A DNA stretch of 64,000 nt from Jeotgalibacillus sp. ET6 (GCF_029667115.1 NZ_JARUIU010000001.1:248001-312000); one strand, 5' to 3'. Counted from the first letter of the stretch, positions 39,899 through 50,067 are shown. Notes: generated from the sequence alone by a model not told the origin. Program-made: numbers and translations.

Positions 39899-39937
39899 GT
39901 AAGCGAGCCAACAGTTATTAACTTAGAGGAGTATGAA

Positions 39938-41209
39938 ATGACATCTTATCTGAAAAATCAAGAGGAACTAACCCCTCTTATTAATAGAGCAGTACAAAAG
40001 ATTGCAGCGATTCACAGGCAGTTTGAAAGCACAGCAGAAGAAAATCAATATCGAGTACTGTCTGCCTTCAAGGAGTATCAAATAAGCGACAGTCATTTTA
40101 CCCCTTCAACCGGGTATGGATATGATGATCAGGGAAGAGAGCGTCTTGAACAGGTTTATGCGAAGGTGTTTGGAGCTGAGGCAGGTTTGGTAAGACCCCA
40201 AATTATATCAGGTACACACGCTATTTCTATTGCCCTCTTCGGTGTTTTGCGGCCTGGTGATGAATTGCTTTATATTACAGGAAAGCCTTACGACACTCTT
40301 GAAGAAATTGTGGGGTTAAGAGGCAGCGGGAACGGGTCACTAATAGAATTTAATATAGGGTATAATCATGTAGATCTGCAAGAAGACGGCTCCATAAATT
40401 TGGATAAGATCCTTGAAGCGATTAATCCTGCGACGAAAATGATTGGTATTCAGCGTTCAAAAGGCTATGCAATGCGGCCTTCCTTCCGTATAGAAGAGAT
40501 CAAATCAATGATTGAACAAATAAAGAGCCATTACCCTTCTATTATCGCTTTCGTTGATAATTGTTATGGAGAATTTGTGGAAGAGCGTGAACCTGCTCAC
40601 GTCGGTGCTGATCTTATGGCAGGATCGTTAATCAAAAATCCTGGTGGAGGAATAGCCAAAACAGGGGGCTACATCGTTGGGCGGGAGGATCTTGTTACGA
40701 AATGCTCCTACCGGATGACCTCACCGGGAATTGGGGCGGAAGCTGGAGCCAGTTTGTATTCCCTCCAGGAGATGTATCAGGGCTTTTTTATGGCGCCGCA
40801 CGTCGTTTCTCAAGCCCTCAAAGGTGCTGTCTTCACTTCAGCTTTACTGGAAGAGGCAGGAATGAAAACGGTCCCTCACTGGTCAGAGCCAAGAACTGAT
40901 TTAATTCAGGCAGTGGAATTTGGGGACAGGGACCGGATGATTGCATTTTGTCAAGCTATTCAAGCAGCTTCACCGGTCAATGCACATTTCACCCCCTACC
41001 CAAGCTATATGCCCGGCTATGCAGACGATGTCATTATGGCTGCAGGGACATTCATCCAGGGCGCAAGTATCGAATTATCTGCAGATGGGCCCCTAAGACC
41101 TCCTTATGCTGCGTATATTCAAGGCGGTCTAACCTATGAACATGTCAAAATTGCCATAACTTCTGCTTTAGATGAAATTTATGAAAAAGGGTCGATTAAA
41201 CTCGGTTAA
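39938..41209 (+). CDS. ynbB: Methionine gamma-lyase-like PLP protein YnbB
   Basis: 423-residue fold-type I PLP enzyme of the aluminium-resistance/methionine gamma-lyase-like family. The cofactor Lys is probably that of SLIKNPGGGIAKTGGYIVG, with FVDNCYGEFVEE supplying the aspartate contact. The reaction is not settled; as I recall, B. subtilis ynbB was associated with EF-P modification, as were ymfF, ymfH and ymfI of this window. ATG 39938 follows AGAGGAG. It is probably cotranscribed with hflX. Confidence 0.9.
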   Translation: MTSYLKNQEELTPLINRAVQKIAAIHRQFESTAEENQYRVLSAFKEYQISDSHFTPSTGYGYDDQGRERLEQVYAKVFGAEAGLVRPQIISGTHAISIALFGVLRPGDELLYITGKPYDTLEEIVGLRGSGNGSLIEFNIGYNHVDLQEDGSINLDKILEAINPATKMIGIQRSKGYAMRPSFRIEEIKSMIEQIKSHYPSIIAFVDNCYGEFVEEREPAHVGADLMAGSLIKNPGGGIAKTGGYIVGREDLVTKCSYRMTSPGIGAEAGASLYSLQEMYQGFFMAPHVVSQALKGAVFTSALLEEAGMKTVPHWSEPRTDLIQAVEFGDRDRMIAFCQAIQAASPVNAHFTPYPSYMPGYADDVIMAAGTFIQGASIELSADGPLRPPYAAYIQGGLTYEHVKIAITSALDEIYEKGSIKLG

Positions 41210-41389
41210 TAATCATTCATTCATGCTTTTAGCCGACGGTTGTTTAAAAGAAAGCAATCTAAAGACAAATCTATGATTGAATTTATTTAGAAATAATAAG
41301 AGGAGTGGCTCCCGGATCCCCATTTTCAATAAGATGGGGGGGGCAAAAACATTACTTAGAAATGATAGCAGGTAAAAGTAGCTCTTGAA

Positions 41390-41610
41390 GAGGCTGGGAC
41401 AAAACTCAAGAAGTTTAAAAAATGAGGATCTATTTATTACTAGTAGTAGGTGAGCGGAGCGGAAGGTGGCGACTCCTGCAGGATATGACGGCAAGCTGAG
41501 ACCCCGCAAGGCAAAGCCTTGAGGAGGGCTCAGCGCCGTCCCTGCGGAAAGCGTCCGCCTGAAGCGCAGTGAACCGGTCGTAGGGCTTGAGACACTTTTG
41601 TCCCAGGCTC
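41390..41610. repeat. 221-nt interspersed element with terminal inverted repeats
   Basis: The ends GAGGCTGGGACAAAA (41390-41404) and TTTTGTCCCAGGCTC (41596-41610) are inverted repeats matching at 14 of 15 positions. The GC-rich interior folds into nested arms (CGGC..GCTGAG with CTCAGC..GCCG; outer GGTGGCGAC with GCGTCCGCC). Similar repeats are scattered through many Bacillaceae. It carries no protein. It could be a MITE-like mobile repeat or a structured RNA. Confidence 0.75.
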
Positions 41611-41702
41611 ATTTAAATTAAAAATAATAATTAATCATTTTAATGCATAAAAAAAGAAAAGTGGGGAATGTAAGAAGTGTTCTTAAAAAAAGGAGATTTT
41701 GA

Positions 41703-41753
41703 TGTAAGAAAACCTAACATGTTATTGACACCTTTTATTCCATGCGATAAGAT
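41703..41753 (+). promoter_or_regulatory. glnRA promoter with GlnR/TnrA site
   Basis: TGTAA-N7-TAACA at 41703-41719 fits TGTNAN7TNACA at every fixed position. The promoter TTGACA (41725-41730), 17 nt, TAAGAT (41748-41753) lies immediately downstream, giving autorepression by GlnR when glutamine is plentiful. Confidence 0.9.
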
Positions 41754-41789
41754 TGACTTGTCGATAGGGAAACGAAAGGGGATTAACTA

Positions 41790-42185
41790 ATGGGAGGCAG
41801 TGAAATTCGACGGACGATGCCATTATTTCCAATTGGCATTGTGATGCAGTTAGCGGACTTATCAGCTCGCCAGATTCGTTACTATGAAGAGCACGAGCTC
41901 ATTGCGCCCGCTCGAACAGAAGGGAATCGCCGATTATTTTCGCTAAACGACATTGATAGACTTTTAGAAATAAAAGATCTATTAGAACAAGGCATCAATA
42001 TGGCAGGAATAAAAAAAATTCTTGCTGTAAGTCAAAAGGAACCAGCTGAAAGGGATACCGTAGCGAAAAAACCGGAATTGACTGATGATGAATTGAGAAC
42101 ATTACTTAAAAAAGAAATGCTCAGTCCAGGAAAAATCAGCCGATCAAGTCTTCGCGCAGGCGATCTGTCACGCTTTTTCCGATAG
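41790..42185 (+). CDS. glnR: Nitrogen-responsive repressor GlnR (MerR family)
   Basis: Represses glnRA when feedback-inhibited glutamine synthetase activates it. 131 residues. The winged helix [20 protein letters not shown] followed by RYYEEHELI is nearly invariant in GlnR. The C-terminal tail with DLSRFFR is the glutamine-synthetase-responsive segment in B. subtilis. ATG 41790 follows AAAGGGG. glnA starts 36 nt later. Confidence 0.97.
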   Translation: MGGSEIRRTMPLFPIGIVMQLADLSARQIRYYEEHELIAPARTEGNRRLFSLNDIDRLLEIKDLLEQGINMAGIKKILAVSQKEPAERDTVAKKPELTDDELRTLLKKEMLSPGKISRSSLRAGDLSRFFR

Positions 42186-42221
42186 CCATATCAATTACAT
42201 AAAACAGGAGGAATTTAACCA

Positions 42222-43556
42222 ATGAGTAAATTTTCACGTGAAGACATTCTTCGATTAGCGAAAGAACAAAACGTAAATTTTATCCGCCTTCAATTTACTG
42301 ACATCCTCGGTACAATTAAAAATGTTGAAATTCCTGTAAGCCAGCTCGAAAAAGCGTTAGACAATAAAATGATGTTTGATGGTTCATCAATTGAAGGATT
42401 TGTTCGTATTGAAGAGTCTGATATGAATCTTTATCCAGACCTTGATACATGGGTAGTATTTCCATGGACAGCTGGTGACGGAAAAGTTGCCCGTCTGATT
42501 TGTGATATATATAATCCAGATGGAACCCCATTTGAAGGAGACCCGCGTAATAACCTGAAGCGCGTCCTTAAGGAAATGGAAGAGCTTGGATTCACTGATT
42601 TCAACCTGGGGCCTGAGCCTGAATTCTTCCTTTTTAAGCTTGATGTAAACGGAAATCCTACATTGGAACTGAATGATAAAGGTGGATATTTTGACCTTGC
42701 ACCAACTGACCTTGGCGAAAACTGCCGCCGTGATATCGTAATCGAGCTTGAGGCAATGGGCTACGAAATTGAAGCTTCTCACCATGAAGTAGCTCCTGGG
42801 CAGCATGAAATTGATTTTAAATATGCAGATGCCATCTCTGCCTGCGACGATATTCAGACGTTTAAATTGGTTGTTAAGACGATTGCCAGAAAGCACGGTC
42901 TGCATGCAACGTTTATGCCAAAACCATTGTTTGGAGTAAACGGATCAGGAATGCACTGTAACATGTCATTGTTTAAAGAAGGTGTGAATTCTTTCTTTGA
43001 CGAAAATGGAGCGCTGCAGCTTAGTGATACAGCCCGTCAATTTATGGCTGGAACGCTAAAACACGCATCCGCATTTACAGCAGTAACAAATCCTACAGTT
43101 AACTCATACAAGCGTCTAGTACCAGGCTACGAAGCCCCTTGCTATATTGCATGGTCTGCACGTAACCGCAGCCCTTTGATCCGGATCCCTGCATCCCGCG
43201 GATTAAGCACACGTGTTGAAGTACGTTCAGTTGACCCTGCAGCAAACCCTTATCTTGCTATGGCTGTTTTATTAAGTGCCGGCCTTGATGGCATCAAAAA
43301 TCAGCTTACACCACCAAATGCGATTGACCGCAACATCTATGTGATGGACAAAGATGAGAGAGAAGAAGCAGGAATCAAAGACCTTCCAGGTACATTATTC
43401 GCTGCTCTGGAAGAACTTAAAAAAGATGAAGTCATCATCAACGCTCTTGGCGGACACATTTTCGAGCACTTCGTTGAAGCGAAAGAGATCGAATGGGATA
43501 TGTTCCGTACGCAAGTGCACCCATGGGAGCGGGAGCAGTATTTAGAAATGTACTAA
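42222..43556 (+). CDS. glnA: Glutamine synthetase type I
   Basis: Makes glutamine from glutamate, ammonia and ATP; as in Bacillus, the feedback-inhibited form also controls GlnR and TnrA. 444 residues. [17 protein letters not shown], the metal motif [24 protein letters not shown], and [17 protein letters not shown] mark GS-I. The length fits the non-adenylylated GSI-alpha type of Firmicutes. The start follows AGGAGGAA. Confidence 0.99.
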   Translation: MSKFSREDILRLAKEQNVNFIRLQFTDILGTIKNVEIPVSQLEKALDNKMMFDGSSIEGFVRIEESDMNLYPDLDTWVVFPWTAGDGKVARLICDIYNPDGTPFEGDPRNNLKRVLKEMEELGFTDFNLGPEPEFFLFKLDVNGNPTLELNDKGGYFDLAPTDLGENCRRDIVIELEAMGYEIEASHHEVAPGQHEIDFKYADAISACDDIQTFKLVVKTIARKHGLHATFMPKPLFGVNGSGMHCNMSLFKEGVNSFFDENGALQLSDTARQFMAGTLKHASAFTAVTNPTVNSYKRLVPGYEAPCYIAWSARNRSPLIRIPASRGLSTRVEVRSVDPAANPYLAMAVLLSAGLDGIKNQLTPPNAIDRNIYVMDKDEREEAGIKDLPGTLFAALEELKKDEVIINALGGHIFEHFVEAKEIEWDMFRTQVHPWEREQYLEMY

Positions 43557-43563
43557 TTTCACA

Positions 43564-43601
43564 AAAAACCCCCTTAAGCTCAGGCTTAAGGGGGTTTTTG
43601 T
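43564..43601 (+). terminator. Strong terminator of glnRA
   Basis: AAAACCCCCTTAAGC / GCTTAAGGGGGTTTT around TCAG, then T. Confidence 0.95.
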
Positions 43602-43710
43602 ACATTCAGACTTTTTTAAAAATTGATTATTAATCCATAAAAATCCCCTTTCCGACACTGAGGTCACAAAGAGGATTCCATAGGGTGGTTCATTAAATTA
43701 ATTCTGTGAA

Positions 43711-43833
43711 TTAGGCTTTACTCCTGAATTTTGGGCGGGAAGTTTTGGCTTTGCTTTTCAGATCTTTATTGCGCTCCTGACTGACAGCATCCTGTGCAAA
43801 CTTACGTCTTGCTTCTGCGAAAAGCGTACGCAT
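43711..43833 (-). CDS. 40-residue basic protein, unknown
   Basis: Read directly from the minus strand. It starts ATG at 43833 after GAGGAGGA (on the reverse strand, about 43842-43849) and stops TAA at 43711-43713. The product begins MRTLFAEARRKFAQDAVS and ends KFRSKA. It is rich in Lys/Arg with no cysteine or membrane helix. The ribosome site and spacing are excellent, which is the main argument that it is real. It lies between glnA (convergent) and the exonuclease gene. No family is recognised. Confidence 0.68.
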   Translation of the reverse strand: MRTLFAEARRKFAQDAVSQERNKDLKSKAKTSRPKFRSKA

Positions 43834-43913
43834 AAGAAATCCTCCTCGTATCACCCTATGGTAATTGTTTACACGTAAATCCGATGAAATAAACTTATAA
43901 TATAAAAAAATGT

Positions 43914-44534
43914 TTATCTGTAAAATGACGAGCGTTTAGTTGATACTCTCTTTCTGGCTCCGGATGCTGCTCTGTAACCCCCTGGATAAATCCTGCCTGA
44001 TGTTACGCCCATTTTATTGTGGAGTTCTTCAATGGTTGTAACTTCCTCACGGCTGCCTATTTCTAAAACTATTTTTGCTGAAGCACGTGCATCATCGAGT
44101 GCCTGGTGATGCTTCAGTGGAATGTTAAGCATGTCTGCAATGGAAGACAGCCTGTAGCTATGAAGGGAAGGAAATGCTTTTTTAGCGAGTATATAAGAAC
44201 ATCCATAGTCAATTGTTGGGTAGCTGCCATACATAGCGTCCAGGCTTGCCCGAAGGACACCCATATCAAAGCTGGCATTGTGCGCAATAACCACTTTGTT
44301 TTCAAGCTGCTCCTTTAAAGCTGGCCAATATTCTGAGAAAGTAGGAGCAGATTGAACATCTTTTTCATATATACCGTGTATGCTGCAATTGATTGAATCA
44401 AACCTCTGTACAGGATTTATCAAAGAATAATATTCATTTGTAATAATGCCATTCGTAACCTCTACAACCCCTACAGAACATACACTGCTGCGGCTTCGAT
44501 TGGCAGTTTCAAAATCCAGCGCTGTGAAATTCAC
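43914..44534 (-). CDS. DEDDh-type 3'-5' exonuclease (DnaQ/PolC-epsilon-like)
   Basis: 206 residues. Exo I DFETAN with the Asp/Glu pair, Exo II HNASFDMGVL and Exo III HQALDDARAS (His and Asp) are all intact, so it should be catalytically active on DNA or RNA 3' ends. A basic C-terminal tail (GARKRVSTKRSSFYR) may bind nucleic acid. GTG at 44534 is chosen because GGAGG lies 9 nt upstream. It sits just downstream of lexA, separated by the lexA terminator. Confidence 0.88.
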   Translation of the reverse strand: MNFTALDFETANRSRSSVCSVGVVEVTNGIITNEYYSLINPVQRFDSINCSIHGIYEKDVQSAPTFSEYWPALKEQLENKVVIAHNASFDMGVLRASLDAMYGSYPTIDYGCSYILAKKAFPSLHSYRLSSIADMLNIPLKHHQALDDARASAKIVLEIGSREEVTTIEELHNKMGVTSGRIYPGGYRAASGARKRVSTKRSSFYR

Positions 44535-44611
44535 CTTTAATAACCTCCATAGATAAGTATATGTAGAATTAAATGCATAGATAAAGGACAAGCTTCATAA
44601 GCTTGAAAAAG

Positions 44612-44638
44612 AAAAAAACCGGAAATTTACCCGGTTTT
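44612..44638 (-). terminator. Intrinsic terminator of lexA
   Basis: On the minus strand AAAACCGG pairs with CCGGTTTT, followed by a T run. Confidence 0.88.
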
Positions 44639-44644
44639 AGAATA

Positions 44645-45265
44645 TCAGTGAACCTGTCTGTATACCCCGATTACTTTTCCTAAAATGCTGACTGAATTTA
44701 GTATAATCGGAGCCATTGATGAATTTTCCGGCTGAAGACGGACATGATTCTGCTCTTTAAAAAACCGTTTCACTGTAGCTTCTTCTTCATCGGTCATTGC
44801 AACGACTATTTCGCCATTGTTTGCGGATTGCTGCTGTTTAACGATAACGTAATCACCGTTCAAGATACCTGCTTCAATCATAGAGTCCCCCATGATTTCA
44901 AGCATAAAAACTGCTTCTTCATTTGCAGCAAGCCGCTCGGGCAGCGGGAAATATTCTTCGACATTTTCGATTGCTGTAATCGGCGAACCGGCAGTAACTT
45001 TACCGACGAGAGGAACGTTTACCACGCGCTGCGTTGGAATCGTATCTTCATCTAAATTCATTACTTCAATTGCTCTTGGTTTAGTAGGATCTCTTCTTAT
45101 CAGACCTTTATTTTCCAGTCGGGCAAGATGGCCATGGACGGTTGAACTTGATGCAAGTCCAACTGCCAGTCCGATTTCACGGACGGAGGGTGGATATCCC
45201 TTGTCTTTAACTTCTCTTTTTATAAAGTCGAGTATGTCCAATTGTCTTTTTGATAGTTTTTTCAT
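44645..45265 (-). CDS. lexA: SOS repressor LexA
   Basis: Represses SOS genes until RecA filaments trigger self-cleavage. 206 residues. The winged helix is at about 1-65 ([28 protein letters not shown]). The cleavage Ala-Gly lies in VGKVTAGSP, the catalytic Ser in GDSMIEAG and the Lys in ATVKRFF. ATG at 45265 has AGAGGGACGG upstream; an earlier in-frame ATG at 45292 is less well placed. It is divergent from yneA, with LexA boxes between. Confidence 0.98.
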   Translation of the reverse strand: MKKLSKRQLDILDFIKREVKDKGYPPSVREIGLAVGLASSSTVHGHLARLENKGLIRRDPTKPRAIEVMNLDEDTIPTQRVVNVPLVGKVTAGSPITAIENVEEYFPLPERLAANEEAVFMLEIMGDSMIEAGILNGDYVIVKQQQSANNGEIVVAMTDEEEATVKRFFKEQNHVRLQPENSSMAPIILNSVSILGKVIGVYRQVH

Positions 45266-45303
45266 ACAGCCGTCCCTCTTTTCATTATCCAATTCTTACC
45301 TAT

Positions 45304-45410
45304 ATTATATCATGATTTTTATAAAAATACAAACATAAGTTCGAATTTTTAACTTGACCCGTACAAATGTTCGGTTTATACTAAAAACAACAAATACGAA
45401 CAAATATTCG
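45304..45410. promoter_or_regulatory. Divergent lexA/yneA control region with three LexA boxes
   Basis: LexA-like boxes are CAAAC-ATAA-GTTCG (45330-45343), CGTAC-AAAT-GTTCG (45360-45373) and CGAAC-AAAT-ATTCG (45397-45410), each one mismatch from consensus. The lexA promoter on the minus strand is TTGTAT/TATAAT (45332-45304, 17-nt spacer). The yneA promoter is TTGACC (45354-45359), 17 nt, TATACT (45377-45382). Box 1 overlaps the lexA -35; box 2 fills the yneA spacer. Confidence 0.92.
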
Positions 45411-45427
45411 GTCTGGGAGGCAGAACA

Positions 45428-45754
45428 ATGTCGAAACTGATAGAAAAATATTCTTTCGTTATTTTATTTATTGTTTTATCCTTTATTTTTGGTCTTTACT
45501 TAACATTTTCAGCTGAGGATAATCAGGACAGCAGCCTGGTTGAAATAAAAGTACAGCAGGGAGATACATTATGGGGGCTTTCACAGGAATACGGTAACAG
45601 CCTTTCATTATCAGAAAAGGAATTTATTGAATGGGTGACTTCAGAAAATAAACTTTCTTCACATCTTATAAAAGAAGGGGACACACTTGTGCTTCCTGTA
45701 CAATCTGAAGATTATTACACTGAAGATGGTATTCAACTCGCATCAGAGGACTAA
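45428..45754 (+). CDS. yneA: SOS cell-division suppressor YneA
   Basis: Delays septum completion after DNA damage. 108 residues: an N-terminal membrane helix (about 10-28) and an external LysM-like domain (QQGDTLWGLSQEYGN ... KEGDTLVLP). This architecture and the divergence from lexA identify it. ATG 45428 follows TGGGAGGC. yneB follows 30 nt later and ynzC after that, as in B. subtilis. Confidence 0.95.
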   Translation: MSKLIEKYSFVILFIVLSFIFGLYLTFSAEDNQDSSLVEIKVQQGDTLWGLSQEYGNSLSLSEKEFIEWVTSENKLSSHLIKEGDTLVLPVQSEDYYTEDGIQLASED

Positions 45755-45757
45755 TAA

Positions 45758-46438
<681 letters not shown>

Positions 46439-46515
46439 AACAGGATTCTTGATAATCCTTTCACTTTTATGTAAGATTGAAATAATTTGATCTACAGAGC
46501 GAAAGGATGGCAGTA

Positions 46516-46749
46516 ATGTTACCTAAAGAAAAGTTGGACCGTATTAATTTTTTATCGAACAAAGCAAAAAAGGATTCTTTGTCCGAAAAAGAATTAGCTG
46601 AGCAAAAGGAATTACGTCAAGAGTACCTTAAAGCTTTCAGAGGAACAATGAAGGATACCATTGAGAACGTAAAGGTTATCGATCCTGAAGGCAAAGATGT
46701 AACCCCTCAGAAAGTAAAGGACTTGAAGAATAAAAAAAGATTGCATTAA
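46516..46749 (+). CDS. ynzC: DUF896 protein YnzC
   Basis: 77 residues, exactly the usual length for B. subtilis YnzC. It is helical, with KELAEQKELRQEYLKAFRGT and DPEGKDVTPQKVKDLK. The start is ATG 46516, 5-6 nt after AAAGGATGG; an ATG at 46507 lies within that ribosome site. It is the last gene of the yneA-yneB-ynzC SOS operon. YneA stability has been linked to related small proteins in other species, but a role here is unproven. Confidence 0.93.
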   Translation: MLPKEKLDRINFLSNKAKKDSLSEKELAEQKELRQEYLKAFRGTMKDTIENVKVIDPEGKDVTPQKVKDLKNKKRLH

Positions 46750-46806
46750 ATATGAATTTCTAATTTAATGCCGCCAAATTTATGAAGGTATTGACTAAAT
46801 TAAAAG

Positions 46807-46842
46807 ACTTACAGCAGGCAAAAACCGGCTGTAAGTTTTTTT
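46807..46842 (+). terminator. Intrinsic terminator of the yneA operon
   Basis: ACTTACAGC / GCTGTAAGT around an A-rich loop, then T. Confidence 0.88.
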
Positions 46843-46959
46843 GTATAGAATTTTCGGTTAGTCTTCAAATTATACCTTACGGCTATACTGTTTAAATCGC
46901 AGGAGGTACGATTCAGAGCAAAGTTTTCTCCTTTTTTTGAAAATGCATAGTAAGATGTT

Positions 46960-46987
46960 TGTACATCTCGAAAATTTTGCGTACAAT
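46960..46987 (+). promoter_or_regulatory. tkt promoter
   Basis: TTGTAC (46960-46965), 16 nt, TACAAT (46982-46987), 37 nt before the tkt start. Confidence 0.6.
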
Positions 46988-47024
46988 AGAGATCATATAT
47001 GAAGATATGAAAGGGATGTTGTTG

Positions 47025-49031
47025 ATGTTTACCAAAATGGATGATTTAGCTATTAACACAATTCGAACAATTTCTATTGATGCAATTGATCAGGCAAATT
47101 CCGGACACCCCGGTCTGCCTATGGGAGCTGCCCCTTTTGCATACACTCTATGGACTCGATTTATGAATCATAATCCAAAAAACCCTGACTGGTTCAACAG
47201 AGACCGCTTTGTTCTTTCTGCTGGTCATGGTTCTATGCTTTTATACAGTCTTCTTCACCTTTCAGGCTATGATCTTCCAATGGAAGAAATTAAAAACTTC
47301 CGCCAGTGGGGATCTAAAACTCCAGGCCATCCTGAATATAAACATACCAAAGGGGTAGAGGCAACAACAGGACCTCTGGGGCAAGGTTTGGGAATGGCAG
47401 TAGGTATGGCAATGGCTGAAAAACATCTTGCCGGGAAATTTAACAAAGAGGACCATAATGTTGTCGACCATTATACATATGCTTTATGTGGTGATGGAGA
47501 TTTGATGGAAGGCATCTCATCTGAGTCTGCTTCTTTAGCAGGTCATCTTAAACTTGATAAGCTTATTGTACTTTATGATTCAAATGATATTTCACTTGAT
47601 GGAGATCTTGACCGTTCTTTCTCTGAGAGTGTTAAAAAACGCTTTGAATCTTACAATTGGCAGTATATCCGGGTAGACGATGGAAATGATGTCGGCAATG
47701 TAGCTGATGCGATTGAACAAGGGAAAGCTGATTCTTCCCGTCCGACGATGATTGAGATTAAGACTGTAATTGGTTTCGGATCTCCAAACAGAGCCGGGTC
47801 ATCGAAAGTTCACGGTGCTCCACTTGGAACGGACGAGACAGCACTGGTTAAAAAAGCGTATGAATGGTTATATGAAGAAGCATTCCATGTGCCAAATGAA
47901 GTGTATGAGCGCTTTGACGAGTTGGTTGGTCAAAATGGGGAAAAAGCAGAAAAAAAATGGAATGATCGGTTTGCTGCATACAAACAGGCATATCCTGAAC
48001 TTGCTACAGAATTAAGTGACGCATTAGACGGGAAGCTTCCTGAGGGCTGGGAGGATTCGCTGCCTGTTTTTGAAGAAGGTAAGAGTATAGCCAGCCGTGC
48101 TTCATCAGGTGAAACAGTAAATGCTCTTGCTAAATCTCTTCCGACATTGTTTGGAGGATCAGCAGACCTTGCAGGTTCTAATAATACGATGATGAAAGAA
48201 GAGAAAGATTTTACAGCTGAAACACCTGATGGACGTAATATCTGGTTTGGTGTTCGGGAATTTGCTATGGGGGCAGCTTTAAATGGCATGGCTCTGCACG
48301 GCGGTTTGCATGTTTATGGAGGAACGTTCTTCGTATTCAGTGATTATGTAAGACCGGCAATTCGCTTGTCTGCTTTGATGGGTGTGCCAGTAACGTACGT
48401 ATTCACTCATGACAGCATTGCAGTCGGTGAAGATGGTCCGACTCATGAACCGGTAGAACAGCTGCCATCGCTTCGTGCAATGCCGAATCTATCGGTGGTG
48501 CGCCCGGCAGATGGAAATGAAACCGCAGCAGCTTGGAGGTTGTCAATTGAAGCGACTGACCACCCAACTGTTCTTGTATTAACTCGTCAAAATCTAAAGA
48601 CCTTGCCTGCCACAGCAGATAAAGCATACGAAGGCGTGAAAAAAGGTGCCTATGTAGTATCTGCAGCTCAGAAAGAAACAGCTGATGCGCTGTTATTGGC
48701 TTCAGGTTCTGAAGTAACGCTAGCTTATGAAGCGCAGCAAGCTCTTCAAAAAGAAAACATTGATGTAGCTGTCGTTTCGATGCCTTCGTGGGATCGATTT
48801 GAAAAGCAATCTAAAGAGTATAAAGAATCTGTTCTTCCGAAAAACGTGAAAAAACGTCTTGGAATTGAAATGGCTGCACCACTGGGCTGGGAACGATACA
48901 CCGGGGATGAAGGAGATGTATTAGGAATCTCTACATTTGGCGCATCTGCACCTGGAGCAACCGTTTTAAAAGAGTATGGTTTCAGCGTTGAAAACGTGGT
49001 TACAAGAGTCAAGTCACTGCTTGAATCCTAA
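47025..49031 (+). CDS. tkt: Transketolase
   Basis: Thiamine-diphosphate enzyme of the non-oxidative pentose phosphate pathway. 668 residues. SGHPGLPMG, the ThDP motif [20 protein letters not shown] with VLYDSND, and [19 protein letters not shown] with its catalytic residues are all present. ATG 47025 follows AAAGGGATG; an open frame further upstream crosses the promoter and is rejected. It follows the yneA operon as in B. subtilis. Confidence 0.98.
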   Translation: MFTKMDDLAINTIRTISIDAIDQANSGHPGLPMGAAPFAYTLWTRFMNHNPKNPDWFNRDRFVLSAGHGSMLLYSLLHLSGYDLPMEEIKNFRQWGSKTPGHPEYKHTKGVEATTGPLGQGLGMAVGMAMAEKHLAGKFNKEDHNVVDHYTYALCGDGDLMEGISSESASLAGHLKLDKLIVLYDSNDISLDGDLDRSFSESVKKRFESYNWQYIRVDDGNDVGNVADAIEQGKADSSRPTMIEIKTVIGFGSPNRAGSSKVHGAPLGTDETALVKKAYEWLYEEAFHVPNEVYERFDELVGQNGEKAEKKWNDRFAAYKQAYPELATELSDALDGKLPEGWEDSLPVFEEGKSIASRASSGETVNALAKSLPTLFGGSADLAGSNNTMMKEEKDFTAETPDGRNIWFGVREFAMGAALNGMALHGGLHVYGGTFFVFSDYVRPAIRLSALMGVPVTYVFTHDSIAVGEDGPTHEPVEQLPSLRAMPNLSVVRPADGNETAAAWRLSIEATDHPTVLVLTRQNLKTLPATADKAYEGVKKGAYVVSAAQKETADALLLASGSEVTLAYEAQQALQKENIDVAVVSMPSWDRFEKQSKEYKESVLPKNVKKRLGIEMAAPLGWERYTGDEGDVLGISTFGASAPGATVLKEYGFSVENVVTRVKSLLES

Positions 49032-49033
49032 GA

Positions 49034-49070
49034 ACAAGAGCTGGAGACAAATGTCTTCAGCTTTTTCTAT
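49034..49070 (+). terminator. Intrinsic terminator of tkt
   Basis: AGCTGGAGACA / TGTCTTCAGCT with a minimal AA loop, followed by TTTTTC. It is another member of the GAGACA/TGTC hairpin family. Confidence 0.85.
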
Positions 49071-49201
49071 CTACTTGTAAAACAAAGAGGGATGGAAAAG
49101 AAAATAGGTTCAATATATCTAGGAAGTAGAAAGAAATCATTGTATAATCGACTATGATCTTGTACACTTTTATAGAGAGAACTGATAGGAGGAAATGAAA
49201 G

Positions 49202-49423
49202 ATGGAATTATGGCTTGCGATTGTTTTAATTGTCGTGGCTTTGCTAGCAGGTGTTGCGCTTGGATTCTTCATCGCACGTAAGTATATGATGACGTATCTT
49301 AAGAAAAATCCGCCAATTAATGAGCAAATGCTTCGAATGATGATGATGCAGATGGGACAAAAACCATCGCAAAAGAAAATTAACCAAATGATGAGTGCGA
49401 TGAATAAGCAGCAGTCTAAATAA
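49202..49423 (+). CDS. yneF: UPF0154 membrane protein YneF
   Basis: 73 residues: one N-terminal membrane helix ([20 protein letters not shown]) and a Met/Lys/Gln-rich cytoplasmic part ([20 protein letters not shown]). It is conserved in Firmicutes, with unknown function. ATG 49202 follows AGGAGGAAATGAAAG. B. subtilis has sirA between tkt and yneF; here there is no room or frame for it. Confidence 0.93.
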   Translation: MELWLAIVLIVVALLAGVALGFFIARKYMMTYLKKNPPINEQMLRMMMMQMGQKPSQKKINQMMSAMNKQQSK

Positions 49424-49427
49424 GAGG

Positions 49428-49456
49428 AAGCACTTCCAATAGGGAAGTGCTTTTTT
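49428..49456 (+). terminator. Intrinsic terminator of yneF
   Basis: AAGCACTTCC / GGAAGTGCTT around AATAG, then a T run. Confidence 0.92.
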
Positions 49457-49497
49457 ATAGGATATTTCTTTACATAATAAAAATATGGAAACAAAAT

Positions 49498-49536
49498 TAA
49501 AAAACAATCAGCGTAAACGTTTCGCTGATTGCTTTT
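49498..49536. terminator. Terminator of ynzD, usable on both strands
   Basis: CAATCAGCG / CGCTGATTG with A runs on the left and T runs on the right, so both yneF read-through and the minus-strand ynzD transcript can stop here. Confidence 0.8.
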
Positions 49537-49552
49537 TCAATTGAATTTAACT

Positions 49553-49747
49553 TCAGGCCTGAGCAAGTGATCCAGGAGAATGGTGAACGTTTTGCGTAAA
49601 CAAGCGATCGTAATGGTTAAGTAAATCATCGAGTTCCTGAGAATATTGAACTGCTAATGAGGAGTTAAGACCTTCTTTGGCCACTGCATTGATCAGTACT
49701 TGTCTTTTCTTTTCAATTTGATTGAGCAGTCTGTACTGGTCAGCCAT
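49553..49747 (-). CDS. ynzD: Spo0E-like aspartyl-phosphate phosphatase YnzD
   Basis: 64-residue helical hairpin protein with the Spo0E-family signature SQELDDLLNHYDRL. In B. subtilis YnzD removes phosphate from Spo0A, delaying sporulation. The start is ATG at 49747 with AAAGGA upstream; the frame open further upstream is not supported. The minus-strand promoter TTGAAA, 17 nt, TATAAT lies at 49848-49820. Confidence 0.93.
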   Translation of the reverse strand: MADQYRLLNQIEKKRQVLINAVAKEGLNSSLAVQYSQELDDLLNHYDRLFTQNVHHSPGSLAQA

Positions 49748-50067
49748 ATAGGTTGTCCTTTCGATGAGTTTCCTGATTCTAACCCATACATTTTTTGTAA
49801 TTGCTGTAACTTGTAGTCTATTATACAAAAGTTATAGCCAGATTTCAAAGCAAATATACTGTAAAGCTTTATTTTATATGTAATTCAGATGAAAATGATG
49901 GTTTTTTATTTGTTCACCCCATTTATTATGGTTAGTTGGTGAAAGATCGTAAGGCTTTATGTGAGATGTCACAAAAAGTTTGGAACTCCCTTTGTACTAA
50001 TGAAGAGGTAGGAGTGATAAACTTATTGAGACGCAGTACTTATGAAAAAGCAGCAGGGGGTTTTAAA
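49748..50067. other. ynzD-ccdA divergent gap (320 nt)
   Basis: Contains the ynzD promoter (49820-49848, minus strand). The ccdA side is AT-rich with no clear promoter. The frame of ccdA is open back to 49936, but those 44 residues do not resemble CcdA and are left out. Confidence 0.65.

Larger units (their letters stand above)
41210..41789 (+). other. ynbB-glnR gap (580 nt)
   Basis: Contains a G/C hairpin near 41320-41341 (CCCCAT / ATGGGG), the interspersed element at 41390-41610, and the glnR promoter and operator at 41703-41753. No coding region is supported. Confidence 0.75.

Noticed and set aside
41320-41341. CCCCAT / ATGGGG hairpin as ynbB terminator
   Set aside because: No T run follows and the loop is long; support is insufficient.
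49936-50067. 44-residue extension of CcdA
   Set aside because: Does not resemble CcdA; the start at TTG 50068 gives the standard 235 residues and has a good ribosome site.
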